From: Pelotomaculum sp. PtaB.Bin104 | GTDB taxonomy: Bacteria > Bacillota > Desulfotomaculia > Desulfotomaculales > Pelotomaculaceae | Direction: 5' to 3' | Assembly (NCBI GenBank): GCA_002067205.1 | Contig: MVQL01000172.1 | Span: 1-64,000 of the forward strand | Length of the DNA: 64,000 nt | Shown: one piece after another, positions 26,188 to 35,012 of the stretch | Numbering within the stretch: position 1 is the first letter of the stretch | Layout of the letters: each line of letters starts with the position of its first letter | Notes under the pieces: generated by a model | Databases searched by the model: none | Told to the model about the DNA's origin: nothing | The model's input: the letters and a program-made list of their open reading frames with translations, nothing else | Made by a program: the position numbers and the translations under genes

Positions 26188-26203
26188 ATAACTAATTAGT
26201 TAT
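26188..26203. repeat. Perfect 16-nt palindrome upstream of spoIIGA
   Basis: ATAACTAATTAGTTAT is self-complementary over its whole length, 62 nt before the spoIIGA start. It is a possible operator. TATAGT overlaps its left end on the minus strand as a possible -10. Confidence 0.6.
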
Positions 26204-26215
26204 GACAGCTCAGTA

Positions 26216-26256
26216 AAAAGATAACAGCCCTGGCCTTATTATACATCGCCAGGGCT
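26216..26256 (-). terminator. Terminator of selD
   Basis: A 9-bp stem (AGCCCTGGC at 26226-26234, GCCAGGGCT at 26248-26256) is followed on the minus strand by GTTATCTTTTT, 47 nt after the selD stop. Confidence 0.8.
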
Positions 26257-26302
26257 TGATAATTTGTCGGGTTTTGGTTGTACTGGTATTTTATTCCTTT
26301 AC

Positions 26303-27349
26303 TCATTCTATTAAAATTTGCGGTGCAGTCGATTCTATGATCTCGCCAATCTCACACCCGCTTAAGCCTGCCGCTGTGAAAAGCTGTCTGGCCGTTTCCG
26401 CCCGCTCCCTGGACACAGCAATTAAAAGTCCACCGGAAGTCTGCGGGTCTGCCAGAATCAGACGGTCAACCTCATCAATGCCGTTTTCCCATTTAAGCAT
26501 CTGCTCTAGATACTGCAGGTTACGATAAGCACCTGCCGGGACCATACCCATGGCGGCAAGGGAGCGGGTCTGGCTCAGAACAGGTATTTTACTCAGCTGC
26601 AGCTTCGCGCCCACACCAGCGGCAGACACCATCTCGTATAGATGGCCCAGCAGGCCAAAACCGGTCACATCCGTACAGGCGCTGGCCCCGGACTCGATCA
26701 TCACCCGGGCCGACCGGTCATTCAGGGTAACCATCAGGTTAACCGCTTCCTGGTAGGCTGTTTGATCAGCCAGGTCACCTTTAATTGCGGTGGTCACAAT
26801 CCCAATGCCGAGCGGTTTAGTCAAGAACAGGACATCCCCCGCATGGGCACCTGCATTGGTGACAATCCGGTCCGGATGGACCAGCCCAGTAACGGCGAGG
26901 CCGTATTTAGGCTCTTTGTCCTCAACAGTATGTCCGCCGGCCAGAAGGGCCCCTGCCTCTTTAATTTTGTCGGCGCCACCTTTTAAAATTGCCACCAGCA
27001 CCTCTAAAGGCAAAACACCGACCGGGAACCCAATTATATTCAGAGCCAGCAATGGCTTTGCGCCCATAGCATAAATATCACTTAGGGCGTTGGTGGCAGT
27101 GATTGCGCCAAAGGTATAAGGATCGTCAACAACCGGGGTAAAGTAATCAACAGTCTGTACAATCGCCGTTTCACTATTTAGACGGAAAACAGCCGCGTCA
27201 TCACACGTGGAAGAACCGACTAACAAATCCGGATCCGCAACAGGGTCTAATTGGCACAGCACCTGCGCCAAGTCCTGAGGACTGAGTTTTGCCGCTCACC
27301 CGGAACAACTGACCATCTGCGTCAGACGGTATTCCTTTTCCTGCGCCAT
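26303..27349 (-). CDS. selD: Selenide, water dikinase SelD with selenocysteine
   Basis: SelD makes selenophosphate from selenide and ATP for selenocysteine and selenouridine synthesis. The complete frame begins at ATG 27349 and reads MAQEKEYRLTQMVSCSG, then an in-frame TGA at 27298-27296 (codon 18), then AAKLSPQDLAQVL. TGA stands at the known catalytic Cys/Sec position of the family, followed by the conserved Lys (K21), so it is read as selenocysteine. The product is 348 aa. GTADDA-like metal and ATP motifs appear as CDDAAVF near 50 and AGGHTVED. Gene callers that stop at TGA lose the first 26 residues. It is 42 nt after an RluD-type gene. Confidence 0.94.
27265..27298 (-). promoter_or_regulatory. 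Candidate SECIS element in selD
   Basis: Right after the TGA the mRNA can form a lower GCG/CGC helix (27295-27293 with 27267-27265) and an upper 5-bp helix AGUCC/GGACU (27283-27279 with 27275-27271) with a UCA loop. The distance from UGA to the apical loop, about 17 nt, suits bacterial SelB recognition. The loop lacks the G found in the E. coli type. Confidence 0.5.
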
Positions 27350-27391
27350 TATTTCCCCTCCTTTTTCAAAATCCATGTTGCTATAGAGCAT

Positions 27392-28276
27392 TTAGGATAA
27401 AAATTTCAAAATAACCTCCTCCATCTCCTTAGGCAGCGGTGCTTCCACTTCCAATACCTCCCCGGTTATGGGATGCTTAAGCCGCACAAGACAGCAGTGC
27501 AAGGCCTGCCGGGTGATATCATCTACGCGCCCGCCGTAAAGAGAGTCTCCTAACAGAGGATGTCCAATATAGCTCATATGCACCCTGATTTGATGGGTGC
27601 GCCCTGTGGCCGTTCGCAGTCTAACCAGGGTGCAGGCGGCCAGGTGCTTTTCTACCCGGTAAAAGGTTACCGCCCGCTTGCCCGCGGCACAGACCATATG
27701 CTTTATGGTGCTGTCCTTACACCGGTCGATTGGTAAATCGATGAAGCCGCACTCCGGTGACAGATCACCATGCACCACAGCAAGGTATTCTTTCCATAAT
27801 TCACCGGAACTCAGCTGTCTGGACAGCCGGCACCCGGCATACGCATGCTTGGCCACGACCACGAGGCCGGAAGTGTTGCGGTCCAGCCGGGATAGGGGGC
27901 GGTAGACTAATTCCTCATCTTTATTATAATGACCTAAAACAGCATTGGCCAGTGTGTTCAACGGCTCGTGCCTCAAGGGATGGACTAACATATTGCCTGG
28001 CTTGTCAACAATCAACAGATGCTCGTCTTCATACTTAATATCAATTGGCAGGGGCTGAGGGATAATATCTGTAGATCCTTCAAACTGCAGCCTGATACTT
28101 AGCCTTTCTCCCGCCTGCAGTCGTTGATTTAATAAAACCTCTTGCCCGTTCACCCGCACCCCAGAAAAACGCTTTAGCTTTCGGAGCATGGTCCGGGAAA
28201 AACCAAGATTTTTACGCAAAATCCCCTCCACGGTTAGTCCCGCTTCCGCGGCCGCCACGTGATAGCTCAGCTTCAA
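27392..28276 (-). CDS. RluD-family pseudouridine synthase
   Basis: This 294-aa enzyme converts uridine to pseudouridine in RNA. An S4 RNA-binding domain spans roughly residues 14-60 (TVEGILRKNLGFSR and beyond). The catalytic domain has the Asp in SRLDRNTSGLVVVAK near 133 and GRTHQIRVHM near 226. The start is TTG 28276, with GAGG 8 nt upstream. Which rRNA or tRNA uridine it modifies cannot be read from sequence. It precedes selD with a short gap and is separated from ftsZ by a terminator. Confidence 0.92.
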   Translation of the reverse strand: MKLSYHVAAAEAGLTVEGILRKNLGFSRTMLRKLKRFSGVRVNGQEVLLNQRLQAGERLSIRLQFEGSTDIIPQPLPIDIKYEDEHLLIVDKPGNMLVHPLRHEPLNTLANAVLGHYNKDEELVYRPLSRLDRNTSGLVVVAKHAYAGCRLSRQLSSGELWKEYLAVVHGDLSPECGFIDLPIDRCKDSTIKHMVCAAGKRAVTFYRVEKHLAACTLVRLRTATGRTHQIRVHMSYIGHPLLGDSLYGGRVDDITRQALHCCLVRLKHPITGEVLEVEAPLPKEMEEVILKFLS

Positions 28277-28400
28277 TACACTTGCCTCTTTCTGCTATTA
28301 TTAGTGTTTACAAAACTAAGAACTTTCCACAGTACACTGCCGAAAAAAGAGTATCCCCGTATTGTATAGAAATATTTTATTTTGCAACTGTTTATTAATT

Positions 28401-28430
28401 AAAAGCCCCTACCATCAGGCAGGGGCTTTT
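28401..28430 (-). terminator. Terminator of the ftsA-ftsZ transcript
   Basis: AAAAGCCCCT (28401-28410) and AGGGGCTTTT (28421-28430) form a 10-bp stem 4 nt after the ftsZ stop. On the minus strand it ends in TTTTAATTAAT. Confidence 0.85.
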
Positions 28431-28434
28431 AGAT

Positions 28435-29487
28435 TTATCTTCGCCGTAGGAAAGCAGGTATATCCAGGTCATCATTGCTGCTGCGAGAAAATGGCTTGAT
28501 ATCTAAATCTGCCTTCGGCTCCTTCTTGCGGCTCACCTGGTCAAATCCGGTGGCAATTACAGTCACCCGTACTTCCTCTTCCATGTTTTCATCTATAACC
28601 GCTCCGAAAATGATGTTAGCTTCCGGATCGGCAGCCTGGGCAATGATCTCGGCAGCTTCATTCACTTCAAATAGCCCCAGTGAGGTACCACCGGTAATAT
28701 TCAGAAGAACTCCTCTTGCTCCTTCAATAGAAGTTTCCAAAAGCGGGCTGGAAATGGCCACCCGGGCAGCTTCTGTAGCCCGGTTGTCTCCCACAGCGCT
28801 GCCAATACCCATCAATGCCGATCCGGTTTCCCTCATGATCGTTTTGACATCGGCAAAGTCCAGGTTAATCAAGCCGGGTACGGCGATTAAGTCAGAAATC
28901 CCCTGTACCCCCTGGCGCAGTACATCGTCAGCAATCCGGAAGGCTTCCACAATTGAAGTGTGCTTGTCGATAACCTGCAGCAGGCGGTCGTTAGGGATTG
29001 TAATCAGGGTATCTACCTTGGACTTTAAGATATCAATGCCATTTTCAGCCTGACTGGCCCGTTTGCGTCCCTCGAAAGTGAACGGCTTGGTGACCACTCC
29101 TACGGTCAGAGCTCCCAATTCCTTGGCGACCTCGGCAACAACCGGTGCTGCTCCGGTGCCTGTGCCGCCACCCATGCCACAGGTAACGAAAACCATATCT
29201 GCTCCCCTGAGCGCCTGAATTATTTCATCGCGGCTCTCTTCTGCCGCTTTTTGCCCGATATCGGGATTACCTCCCGATCCCAGGCCTTTAGTCAACTTAA
29301 CACCTACCTGAATTTTTTGATTAGCCTGTGCCAGGTGGAGAGCCTGGGCGTCAGTGTTTACCGCAATAAACTCTACACCTTTTAGACCCGCGCTGATCAT
29401 CCGGTTTACTGCGTTGTTACCGCCACCCCCGACCCCGATAACCTTAATATTAGCAAATTGGTCAAGGTCGAGTTCAAAGTCAAGCAT
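28435..29487 (-). CDS. ftsZ: Cell division GTPase FtsZ
   Basis: FtsZ polymerises into the Z ring at midcell. The 350-aa product has the GTP-binding [12 protein letters not shown] near residue 19, the tubulin signature [10 protein letters not shown] near 106, and NVDF-like catalytic residues in the T7 loop ([12 protein letters not shown] near 207). A short linker leads to the C-terminal peptide [11 protein letters not shown], which binds FtsA and SepF. ATG 29487 has GGAGG 7 nt upstream. It is the last gene of the dcw cluster. Confidence 0.98.
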   Translation of the reverse strand: MLDFELDLDQFANIKVIGVGGGGNNAVNRMISAGLKGVEFIAVNTDAQALHLAQANQKIQVGVKLTKGLGSGGNPDIGQKAAEESRDEIIQALRGADMVFVTCGMGGGTGTGAAPVVAEVAKELGALTVGVVTKPFTFEGRKRASQAENGIDILKSKVDTLITIPNDRLLQVIDKHTSIVEAFRIADDVLRQGVQGISDLIAVPGLINLDFADVKTIMRETGSALMGIGSAVGDNRATEAARVAISSPLLETSIEGARGVLLNITGGTSLGLFEVNEAAEIIAQAADPEANIIFGAVIDENMEEEVRVTVIATGFDQVSRKKEPKADLDIKPFSRSSNDDLDIPAFLRRR

Positions 29488-29545
29488 GCATTAGCCTCCT
29501 CCACTGTATACGTTCATAAATTATTAAAATGCGTCTTCTGTCTTT

Positions 29546-30724
29546 CTAAAACTTCCCCTGGAGCCAGTGATAAACCTTCCTAAGCATTTTACCATTTACG
29601 TTTACCTCATCGTACCTATTACTTGTGCCACCAGGTCCAATACTCTGCTTAGAACCATAAATAACGAGGCCATAGGCGTTAGCAAGATCCGGTCCGAGGA
29701 CCTGCTCTCCAGCTTGCGGTGCTCCGATTCTTACCTTTAGCTGCAGAATATTTTCAGCTATCGCCGTAAGTCCATCCACCTTGGCCACACCGCCGTAAAG
29801 GACAGCACCTCCCAGCAGTTGGCCGGGGTAATTAAAACTTTTTACCACCCCGTCGACCATATGAAAAATCTCCGTGATCCTGGCTTCAATGATCGATTTT
29901 ACAAAAGCACCGGTCACTTCCCCGGATGATCCTTCTGTCCGGGATAGTTCATGCTCTGCATACCCGTTGCCACCCGGCCTCTGATACTGCCGCAAAACCT
30001 CCCCTGCCTGGATCATGGATATATGTAAACAGATGGCTAAATCGCTGACCAGGTGTTCACCACCGATGGCAATTACAGCGGTTTCCTGGAGCAAACCCCG
30101 GTCATGGATACTCACTGTCACTGTTGCATCTCCAATATCGACCAGCAACATCCCAAATTCTCTTTCGAACGGGCTTAATAGCGCCTTCACTGCCGCCTGC
30201 GGGCTGTATATCACATCATGAACTGCAATTCCGGCTAACCTGGCACTCTCAATAATATTTTTAATATGATGGCTTGGAGCAGTAACTGCCCGGGCCGCGG
30301 CTTCAGCTCCCGGCAAGGACAGGGTGACCCTGTTTTTAGGAGGCATAATCATTAATAATCTTTCACTGGCAGGGACTTCCATTGCATCAGGCCTGGCAGG
30401 ATGGTCTCTTTGTCCAGCATTCATGAGGTGGCAGTCTTTAACCAACACATTAATACTGTGATAAGCGATATATGCTACAGTTGCCTTCGCGCCTGCCATC
30501 TTTTCAGCTTTTTCCAGTGCCTGCCGGATCGATGCGGCAACAGAAGCAGTGTCGATTACCAAACCTTTTTGCAGCCCCACGGTTGGGCTTATCCCTACCC
30601 CCACTGCCTGCGGGGAACCGTTTTTAACCTGGGCGATGACTGCTGCTGTTTTAGAAGTGCCAATATCAAGACCGGCCAGTATAGCAGGACGTCTTTTAGA
30701 CAACCAATGGCGCCTCCCGATCAT
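29546..30724 (-). CDS. ftsA: Cell division protein FtsA
   Basis: FtsA is the actin-like protein that anchors FtsZ filaments to the membrane. The 392-aa product has the phosphate-1 motif AGLDIGTSKTAAVI near residue 18, the phosphate-2 motif LLVDIGDATVTVS near 190, and the adenosine motif LGGAVLYGGVAKVDG near 305. The extreme C-terminus MLRKVYHWLQGKF is an amphipathic membrane-binding helix. The start is ATG 30724. It lies directly before ftsZ. Confidence 0.94.
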   Translation of the reverse strand: MIGRRHWLSKRRPAILAGLDIGTSKTAAVIAQVKNGSPQAVGVGISPTVGLQKGLVIDTASVAASIRQALEKAEKMAGAKATVAYIAYHSINVLVKDCHLMNAGQRDHPARPDAMEVPASERLLMIMPPKNRVTLSLPGAEAAARAVTAPSHHIKNIIESARLAGIAVHDVIYSPQAAVKALLSPFEREFGMLLVDIGDATVTVSIHDRGLLQETAVIAIGGEHLVSDLAICLHISMIQAGEVLRQYQRPGGNGYAEHELSRTEGSSGEVTGAFVKSIIEARITEIFHMVDGVVKSFNYPGQLLGGAVLYGGVAKVDGLTAIAENILQLKVRIGAPQAGEQVLGPDLANAYGLVIYGSKQSIGPGGTSNRYDEVNVNGKMLRKVYHWLQGKF

Positions 30725-30792
30725 ATTCTCAAATTATTTACAATTCCACATAAAAGATTTCCACATAAAATAGAATTTCCCTTTATATAAAT

Positions 30793-31134
30793 TTATTTTT
30801 TTAGCAAACGCCTGCGGATAATAGCAATATTGTCAAATATTCTTACTCCAAAGGCAACGACAGCGGCTAAATACAGGTCGATACTCAGTCTTTCGCCAAC
30901 AAAAGCCAGGCCTGCCGCCAGCAAGGCATTGCTGAAGAAACCGGTCATAAAAATTTCGTTGTCGAAGTGGTCATCCATCGCAGCCCGGATCCCGCCTAAA
31001 ATTGAATCCAAAGCAGCCAGTGCCGCCACCGACAAGTACTTGGCATAAGCATGGGGCAACACCAGGGGAATATTTAGTCCGACCAGAATCCCCACCCCCA
31101 GACCCAAAACAGCCAGCCAAAGCCTTAACCACAT
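30793..31134 (-). CDS. sbp: Small basic membrane protein Sbp (DUF1290)
   Basis: This 113-aa membrane protein matches the Sbp/DUF1290 family, encoded between ylxX and ftsA in Bacillus as here. About three hydrophobic helices and the family segment LDSILGGIRAAMDDHFDN near residue 45 are present. I use ATG 31134, preceded by GAGGGTG; the frame extends 13 codons upstream into the neighbouring gene's end. Its function is not established. Confidence 0.9.
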   Translation of the reverse strand: MWLRLWLAVLGLGVGILVGLNIPLVLPHAYAKYLSVAALAALDSILGGIRAAMDDHFDNEIFMTGFFSNALLAAGLAFVGERLSIDLYLAAVVAFGVRIFDNIAIIRRRLLKK

Positions 31135-31141
31135 AAACAGC

Positions 31142-31846
31142 TCACCCTCTTTGTGTTGTTTTGGCATAGTCAAACCGTAAGCCGCCAGTAAAAGCAGGAA
31201 TTAAGATATTATCCCTGGCATTTACCTTGACCGTTATGCCCAGGTCACCTAAAAATTCTGCCAGCCCCCCTTTAATTTCCAGACTACTCTTTAAGGTGGT
31301 GGCATTTCCAATAGCCGCAACCTTGTAAGGTGGTGAAAGTTTAACCATATTGACCACTATATGGCTTCCAGCCAAGCGTACCTCACTGGTTGCCAGGATA
31401 CGCTGGTTATTGATCGCGATAGCCTCAGCGCCGGCGCCGCGCAATTCATTAATTACCCTCAGCAAGTCATCATCCTTAATGGTATAAAGTTCGGCACTGC
31501 CGCCTTGCTTCGGATCAGAAAGGTTTTCCAGGCTCACTTCCACTCCGGGGCCTTCAACCGGGATTAAGCCCGCGTATAGTTTAATTTTTGACAACTCGCT
31601 CTTAATAGCGCGGGCTGCTTCAGATTGGCCCTTTCCGGCCTCGTCAAGCTTTGCAGAGAGGTCGGCTGATTCTTCCTGTAAATGTTCCAAGTCCTTCTCC
31701 AGCTGTATTTTTTCAGCAGTAAGTTCCTGTTCACGGCCATAAGGCACGCCTTGCTCGACGCTGCTTGTGGTGCGATATTGAAAAGCGATCATCAAACCCA
31801 GGCTTACAGCGACCAGGGCGATGGAAGCATATATCGATTTATTCAT
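31142..31846 (-). CDS. DUF881 protein, YlxX-like
   Basis: A 234-aa DUF881 protein. It has one N-terminal transmembrane helix (ASIALVAVSLGLMIAF), a coiled-coil of about 60 residues, and a conserved extracytoplasmic domain (GPGVEVSLENLSD, INNQRILATSEVRLAGS, PPYKVAAIGN). It is one of two paralogues in tandem, the ylxW/ylxX arrangement of Bacillus between divIB and sbp. AGGAG lies 9 nt before ATG 31846. A role in division or wall synthesis is inferred only from position. Confidence 0.88.
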   Translation of the reverse strand: MNKSIYASIALVAVSLGLMIAFQYRTTSSVEQGVPYGREQELTAEKIQLEKDLEHLQEESADLSAKLDEAGKGQSEAARAIKSELSKIKLYAGLIPVEGPGVEVSLENLSDPKQGGSAELYTIKDDDLLRVINELRGAGAEAIAINNQRILATSEVRLAGSHIVVNMVKLSPPYKVAAIGNATTLKSSLEIKGGLAEFLGDLGITVKVNARDNILIPAFTGGLRFDYAKTTQRG

Positions 31847-31858
31847 ATGAAATTTCTC

Positions 31859-32560
31859 CTAACCGGCCGCCCTGGCGTATTCGTATTTAATCCCGGCGCT
31901 GTACGCCGGTATATTTACCTGGTTTAATTTCTTTACGGATACCTGAATGCCCCAAAATTGCAGTGTCTCCGCCACTCCGCCCTTCATCTTCAAAGAACTC
32001 TCCAGCGTATCCGGATTACCTATTGCCGATATTATATATGGAGGTGCTAGGCGGTAATTTTTATTCAAGACAATGGTAGGCCCGGTACAGCGCACCTCAG
32101 TGGTGGCCAGCAATCTTTGCCCGTTAATGGAAACCGCCTCGGCTCCGGCCGCCCTTATTTCATTTAAAACCCGCAGCACGTCTTCATCATGCAGTACATA
32201 CAGGTTAGGGTTCTCACCCGGCCTGATGGTAATATTACTGTCGTTTAGGGTCACCTCAACACCCGGACCGGCCAACTCGGAAACCCCAGCCTCTACTTGG
32301 GCTACTTCCAGTTCAGCTTTCAGCTCTTCTGCCTGTGGGCCAGCGGCGGCACTGTCCAAGTCATGTCGCAAAGTATCAATTTGGGCCTGCAGGGAATCGC
32401 GTTCTTTTTTCATCTGGTTTACCTGGTTTGAAAGTTCCGTCACCCTTTGCACCGATTCAGTATACTGTATTTCCTTTGTAAAGCGATATTGAAAAGCTAG
32501 CAAAATCCCCAGGACAATCCCGACGATCACCAGTACCAGATGAAAGCTCTTCAAATTCAC
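31859..32560 (-). CDS. DUF881 protein, YlxW-like
   Basis: The second DUF881 paralogue, 233 aa from GTG 32560 (GGAGG 7 nt upstream). It has an N-terminal membrane helix (VLVIVGIVLGILLAFQY), a coiled-coil with many Glu, Gln and Leu, then the domain with GPGVEVTLNDSN, INGQRLLATTEVRCTGP and PPYIISAIGN. These blocks align directly with those of the neighbour 12 nt downstream, which shows local duplication. The role is unknown. Confidence 0.88.
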   Translation of the reverse strand: MNLKSFHLVLVIVGIVLGILLAFQYRFTKEIQYTESVQRVTELSNQVNQMKKERDSLQAQIDTLRHDLDSAAAGPQAEELKAELEVAQVEAGVSELAGPGVEVTLNDSNITIRPGENPNLYVLHDEDVLRVLNEIRAAGAEAVSINGQRLLATTEVRCTGPTIVLNKNYRLAPPYIISAIGNPDTLESSLKMKGGVAETLQFWGIQVSVKKLNQVNIPAYSAGIKYEYARAAG

Positions 32561-32661
32561 GATCACCCCTCCTTTAACAAAACCTTTACTAAAAATATTG
32601 CATCTCCCCGATCCTAAAAATATTATCCTCCCCTACAGGTGCAGGAACGGAATGGTATCTA

Positions 32662-33411
32662 TTATTTAAATCTCACTACTGGCATACTTGAGCAAGACAG
32701 ATCGATGTAACTTATTTTAGTTCCTTGTTTTAATACCTCTTGCAGCACTTGTGTCAGAACAGCTCCTTTTTCTGGTATTTCTATTGCCGGTCCCAAACGG
32801 CATTGAATTCCTTCCATGGTATAAACCTTAATCTGCTTGTCAGAGTCAACATGCACCTCCGACAGCATGCTCAGGGCCTCCTCCGGCAAACCGCTAATCA
32901 CTGTTAAGGCTTCACCCAGTCGTTCAGCCTGTAATATTTCCCCCGGGATCGCCTGCTCAATTATAACACCAGTGATCACCGGCAATCCTGGAGTACCGAT
33001 TCCGGCCTTTTGCAGACAGACCCCTTCCCCGTCCACTTCGATAAAACCTTCCTCAGTTGGTAATAGTCCCAGCGGTCGACGTTCTGTGACAGTGATATGT
33101 ACAGTTGACGGCAACACTCTGGTAACCTGAACCTCCCTGATCATGGGAATAATCTTTAGGTTTCCTTCTGTAATAGAGAGGTTCAGCTTAAAGATATTCA
33201 ACCCGATATTGACACCGGCTACTGAACGTATTTTTTCCTCTGAGAGAAACTGGTTGCCGCTGACCAGAATCCGCCGCACTTCAAAAATCGGCGAGCGCAA
33301 TAAAATAAATGCTGTCACTAGAAATATCAGCACCCAAAAAATGCTTTCATATATATTAAATTTCTTCCTTTTTTCATTATCTCTGATCATACCTGTAAAA
33401 ATGTCTCCCAT
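32662..33411 (-). CDS. divIB: Cell division protein DivIB/FtsQ
   Basis: DivIB stabilises FtsL and regulates septal wall synthesis. The 249-aa product has a short cytoplasmic N-terminus, one transmembrane helix (SIFWVLIFLVTAFILL near residue 30) and a POTRA domain (EVRRILVSGNQFLSEEKI near 50). The beta domain follows (VTERRPLGLLPTEEG near 110). A strong promoter lies 29 nt before the start, so it can be expressed apart from the mur genes. Confidence 0.92.
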   Translation of the reverse strand: MGDIFTGMIRDNEKRKKFNIYESIFWVLIFLVTAFILLRSPIFEVRRILVSGNQFLSEEKIRSVAGVNIGLNIFKLNLSITEGNLKIIPMIREVQVTRVLPSTVHITVTERRPLGLLPTEEGFIEVDGEGVCLQKAGIGTPGLPVITGVIIEQAIPGEILQAERLGEALTVISGLPEEALSMLSEVHVDSDKQIKVYTMEGIQCRLGPAIEIPEKGAVLTQVLQEVLKQGTKISYIDLSCSSMPVVRFK

Positions 33412-33439
33412 AAAGACGCCAATAGTTTACCCTGATATA

Positions 33440-33468
33440 ATTATATCAATCGCATCATCGTTGTCCAA
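33440..33468 (-). promoter_or_regulatory. Sigma-A promoter of divIB
   Basis: TTGGAC (33463-33468) and TATAAT (33440-33445) are exactly 17 nt apart on the minus strand. The -10 lies in a 14-nt palindrome GATATAATTATATC (33434-33447). Confidence 0.8.
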
Positions 33469-33649
33469 CATTGACTTGAAAAATTAATCACATTTTCCAA
33501 TAAAATAACTTTATACTAATTCCAGGTGAACCTGCAAACTTTAACATATAACCTTAACTTTATTGCCAAATACTATAAATTGTTACATTGTTTTACATAT
33601 CACTGTTATTTCAGTATTAATTGTATGCGTCATGTAAAGCCTGTCCATA

Positions 33650-33682
33650 ATAAAATTAAAAAAGAATCACAGTAATTGTGAT
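33650..33682 (-). terminator. Weak terminator after murA
   Basis: ATCACA (33666-33671) and TGTGAT (33677-33682) form a 6-bp stem. On the minus strand it is followed by TCTTTTTTAATTTT, 54 nt past the murA stop. The rest of the 324-nt murA-divIB gap holds only the divIB promoter. Confidence 0.55.
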
Positions 33683-33735
33683 CTTAAAGGTTTAAACACA
33701 AATTTTAAAACCAGTAACCTCACTTTATATTCATG

Positions 33736-34995
33736 CTAATTGTTAATACGGATTATTCTAGCCCCGAGGGCATTGTATTTGTCTTCCAGCTGATCGTAGC
33801 CGCGATCGATATGCTCCACATTGTCCAGTAAACTGTTGTCATCCGCCGCCATGGCCGCTAAAACCAGCGCTGCCCCCGCCCGGAGATCACTTGCCTCAAC
33901 ATTGGCCCCGCTCAGTCTGTTTACCCCCTTGATGATTGCAGTCCTGCCTTCAACTTTAATATCGGCACCCATCCTCTGGAGTTCCCCGACATGTTTAAAC
34001 CGGTTTTCAAAAATTGTTTCAGTGATTACACTGGTTCCCTCTGCCAGGCTTAATAGCGCCATCATTTGCGGTTGCATGTCGGTGGGGAAGCCCGGGTAGG
34101 GCATTGTCTTGATGTCTACCGCCTTGACCTTGCCATTGCCCAGCACCCTGACATCGTTAGCACCAACGGCAATGTTGACACCTGCTTCGCGCAACTTCGC
34201 CAGCAAGGGGTCCAGGTGCTCCGGGATTACATTAACCACAGTTACATCGCCACCGGTAATGGCAGCCGCTACAATATAGGTCCCGGCCTCTATCCGGTCA
34301 GGGATAACTGTGCAAGCTGCGGGCTTGAGGTCTGACAGGTGCACACCTTCAATTTTTAACGTATCCGTTCCCGCACCCATCACATGACCACCGATGCTGT
34401 TGAGATAATTTTGCAAGCAGACCAGTTCCGGCTCTTTTGCAACATTCCGGATTGTGGTCACCCCGTCGGCCAGTATCGCCGCCATCATTAGATTTTCTGT
34501 GGCACCGACGCTTGGTAAATCTAGGTGGATGTCTGCTCCGGTTAGCCGTTTGGCTTCAGCGATGATATAACCATATTTTTCATGAATAGTGGCGCCAAGC
34601 ATTTGCAGCCCTTTCAGGTGCAAATTCATTGGCCTGCTCCCGATCTGACAGCCACCGGGATAAGATATTTTCACATAGCCGAATCTGCCCAGCAGAGAAC
34701 CCAGCACCAGATTTGAAGCGCGCATCCTGCGCATTAATTCCTCAGAAATTTCGACCGGCTGTATGTCGGAGCTATCCACCTCAACCACGTCTTTTTCACA
34801 GCTGACTCTTGCACCAAGATGGACCAGCACATCTTTCATTACTGATACATCCACCAGACCAGGAACTTCTTTGATCACACTCTTACCCGCATTTAGAATG
34901 GAGGCTGCTAAAACCGGCAGGGTGGCGTTTTTTGAGCCACTAGCACGAACAGTACCTTTCAAGTGGCTGCCACCTGCTATCATAAACTTATGCAC
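33736..34995 (-). CDS. murA: UDP-N-acetylglucosamine 1-carboxyvinyltransferase MurA
   Basis: MurA transfers enolpyruvate from PEP to UDP-GlcNAc, the first committed step of peptidoglycan synthesis. The 419-aa product shows SGSKNATLP near residue 20 and the fosfomycin-target Cys in YPGGCQIGSRP near 115. The C-terminal AADLRAG-type block reads VEASDLRAGAALVLA. GTG 34995 follows GGAGG. It is the end of the murC-murB-murA run. Confidence 0.96.
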   Translation of the reverse strand: MHKFMIAGGSHLKGTVRASGSKNATLPVLAASILNAGKSVIKEVPGLVDVSVMKDVLVHLGARVSCEKDVVEVDSSDIQPVEISEELMRRMRASNLVLGSLLGRFGYVKISYPGGCQIGSRPMNLHLKGLQMLGATIHEKYGYIIAEAKRLTGADIHLDLPSVGATENLMMAAILADGVTTIRNVAKEPELVCLQNYLNSIGGHVMGAGTDTLKIEGVHLSDLKPAACTVIPDRIEAGTYIVAAAITGGDVTVVNVIPEHLDPLLAKLREAGVNIAVGANDVRVLGNGKVKAVDIKTMPYPGFPTDMQPQMMALLSLAEGTSVITETIFENRFKHVGELQRMGADIKVEGRTAIIKGVNRLSGANVEASDLRAGAALVLAAMAADDNSLLDNVEHIDRGYDQLEDKYNALGARIIRINN

Positions 34996-35012
34996 CTAAG
35001 TCACACCTCCGC

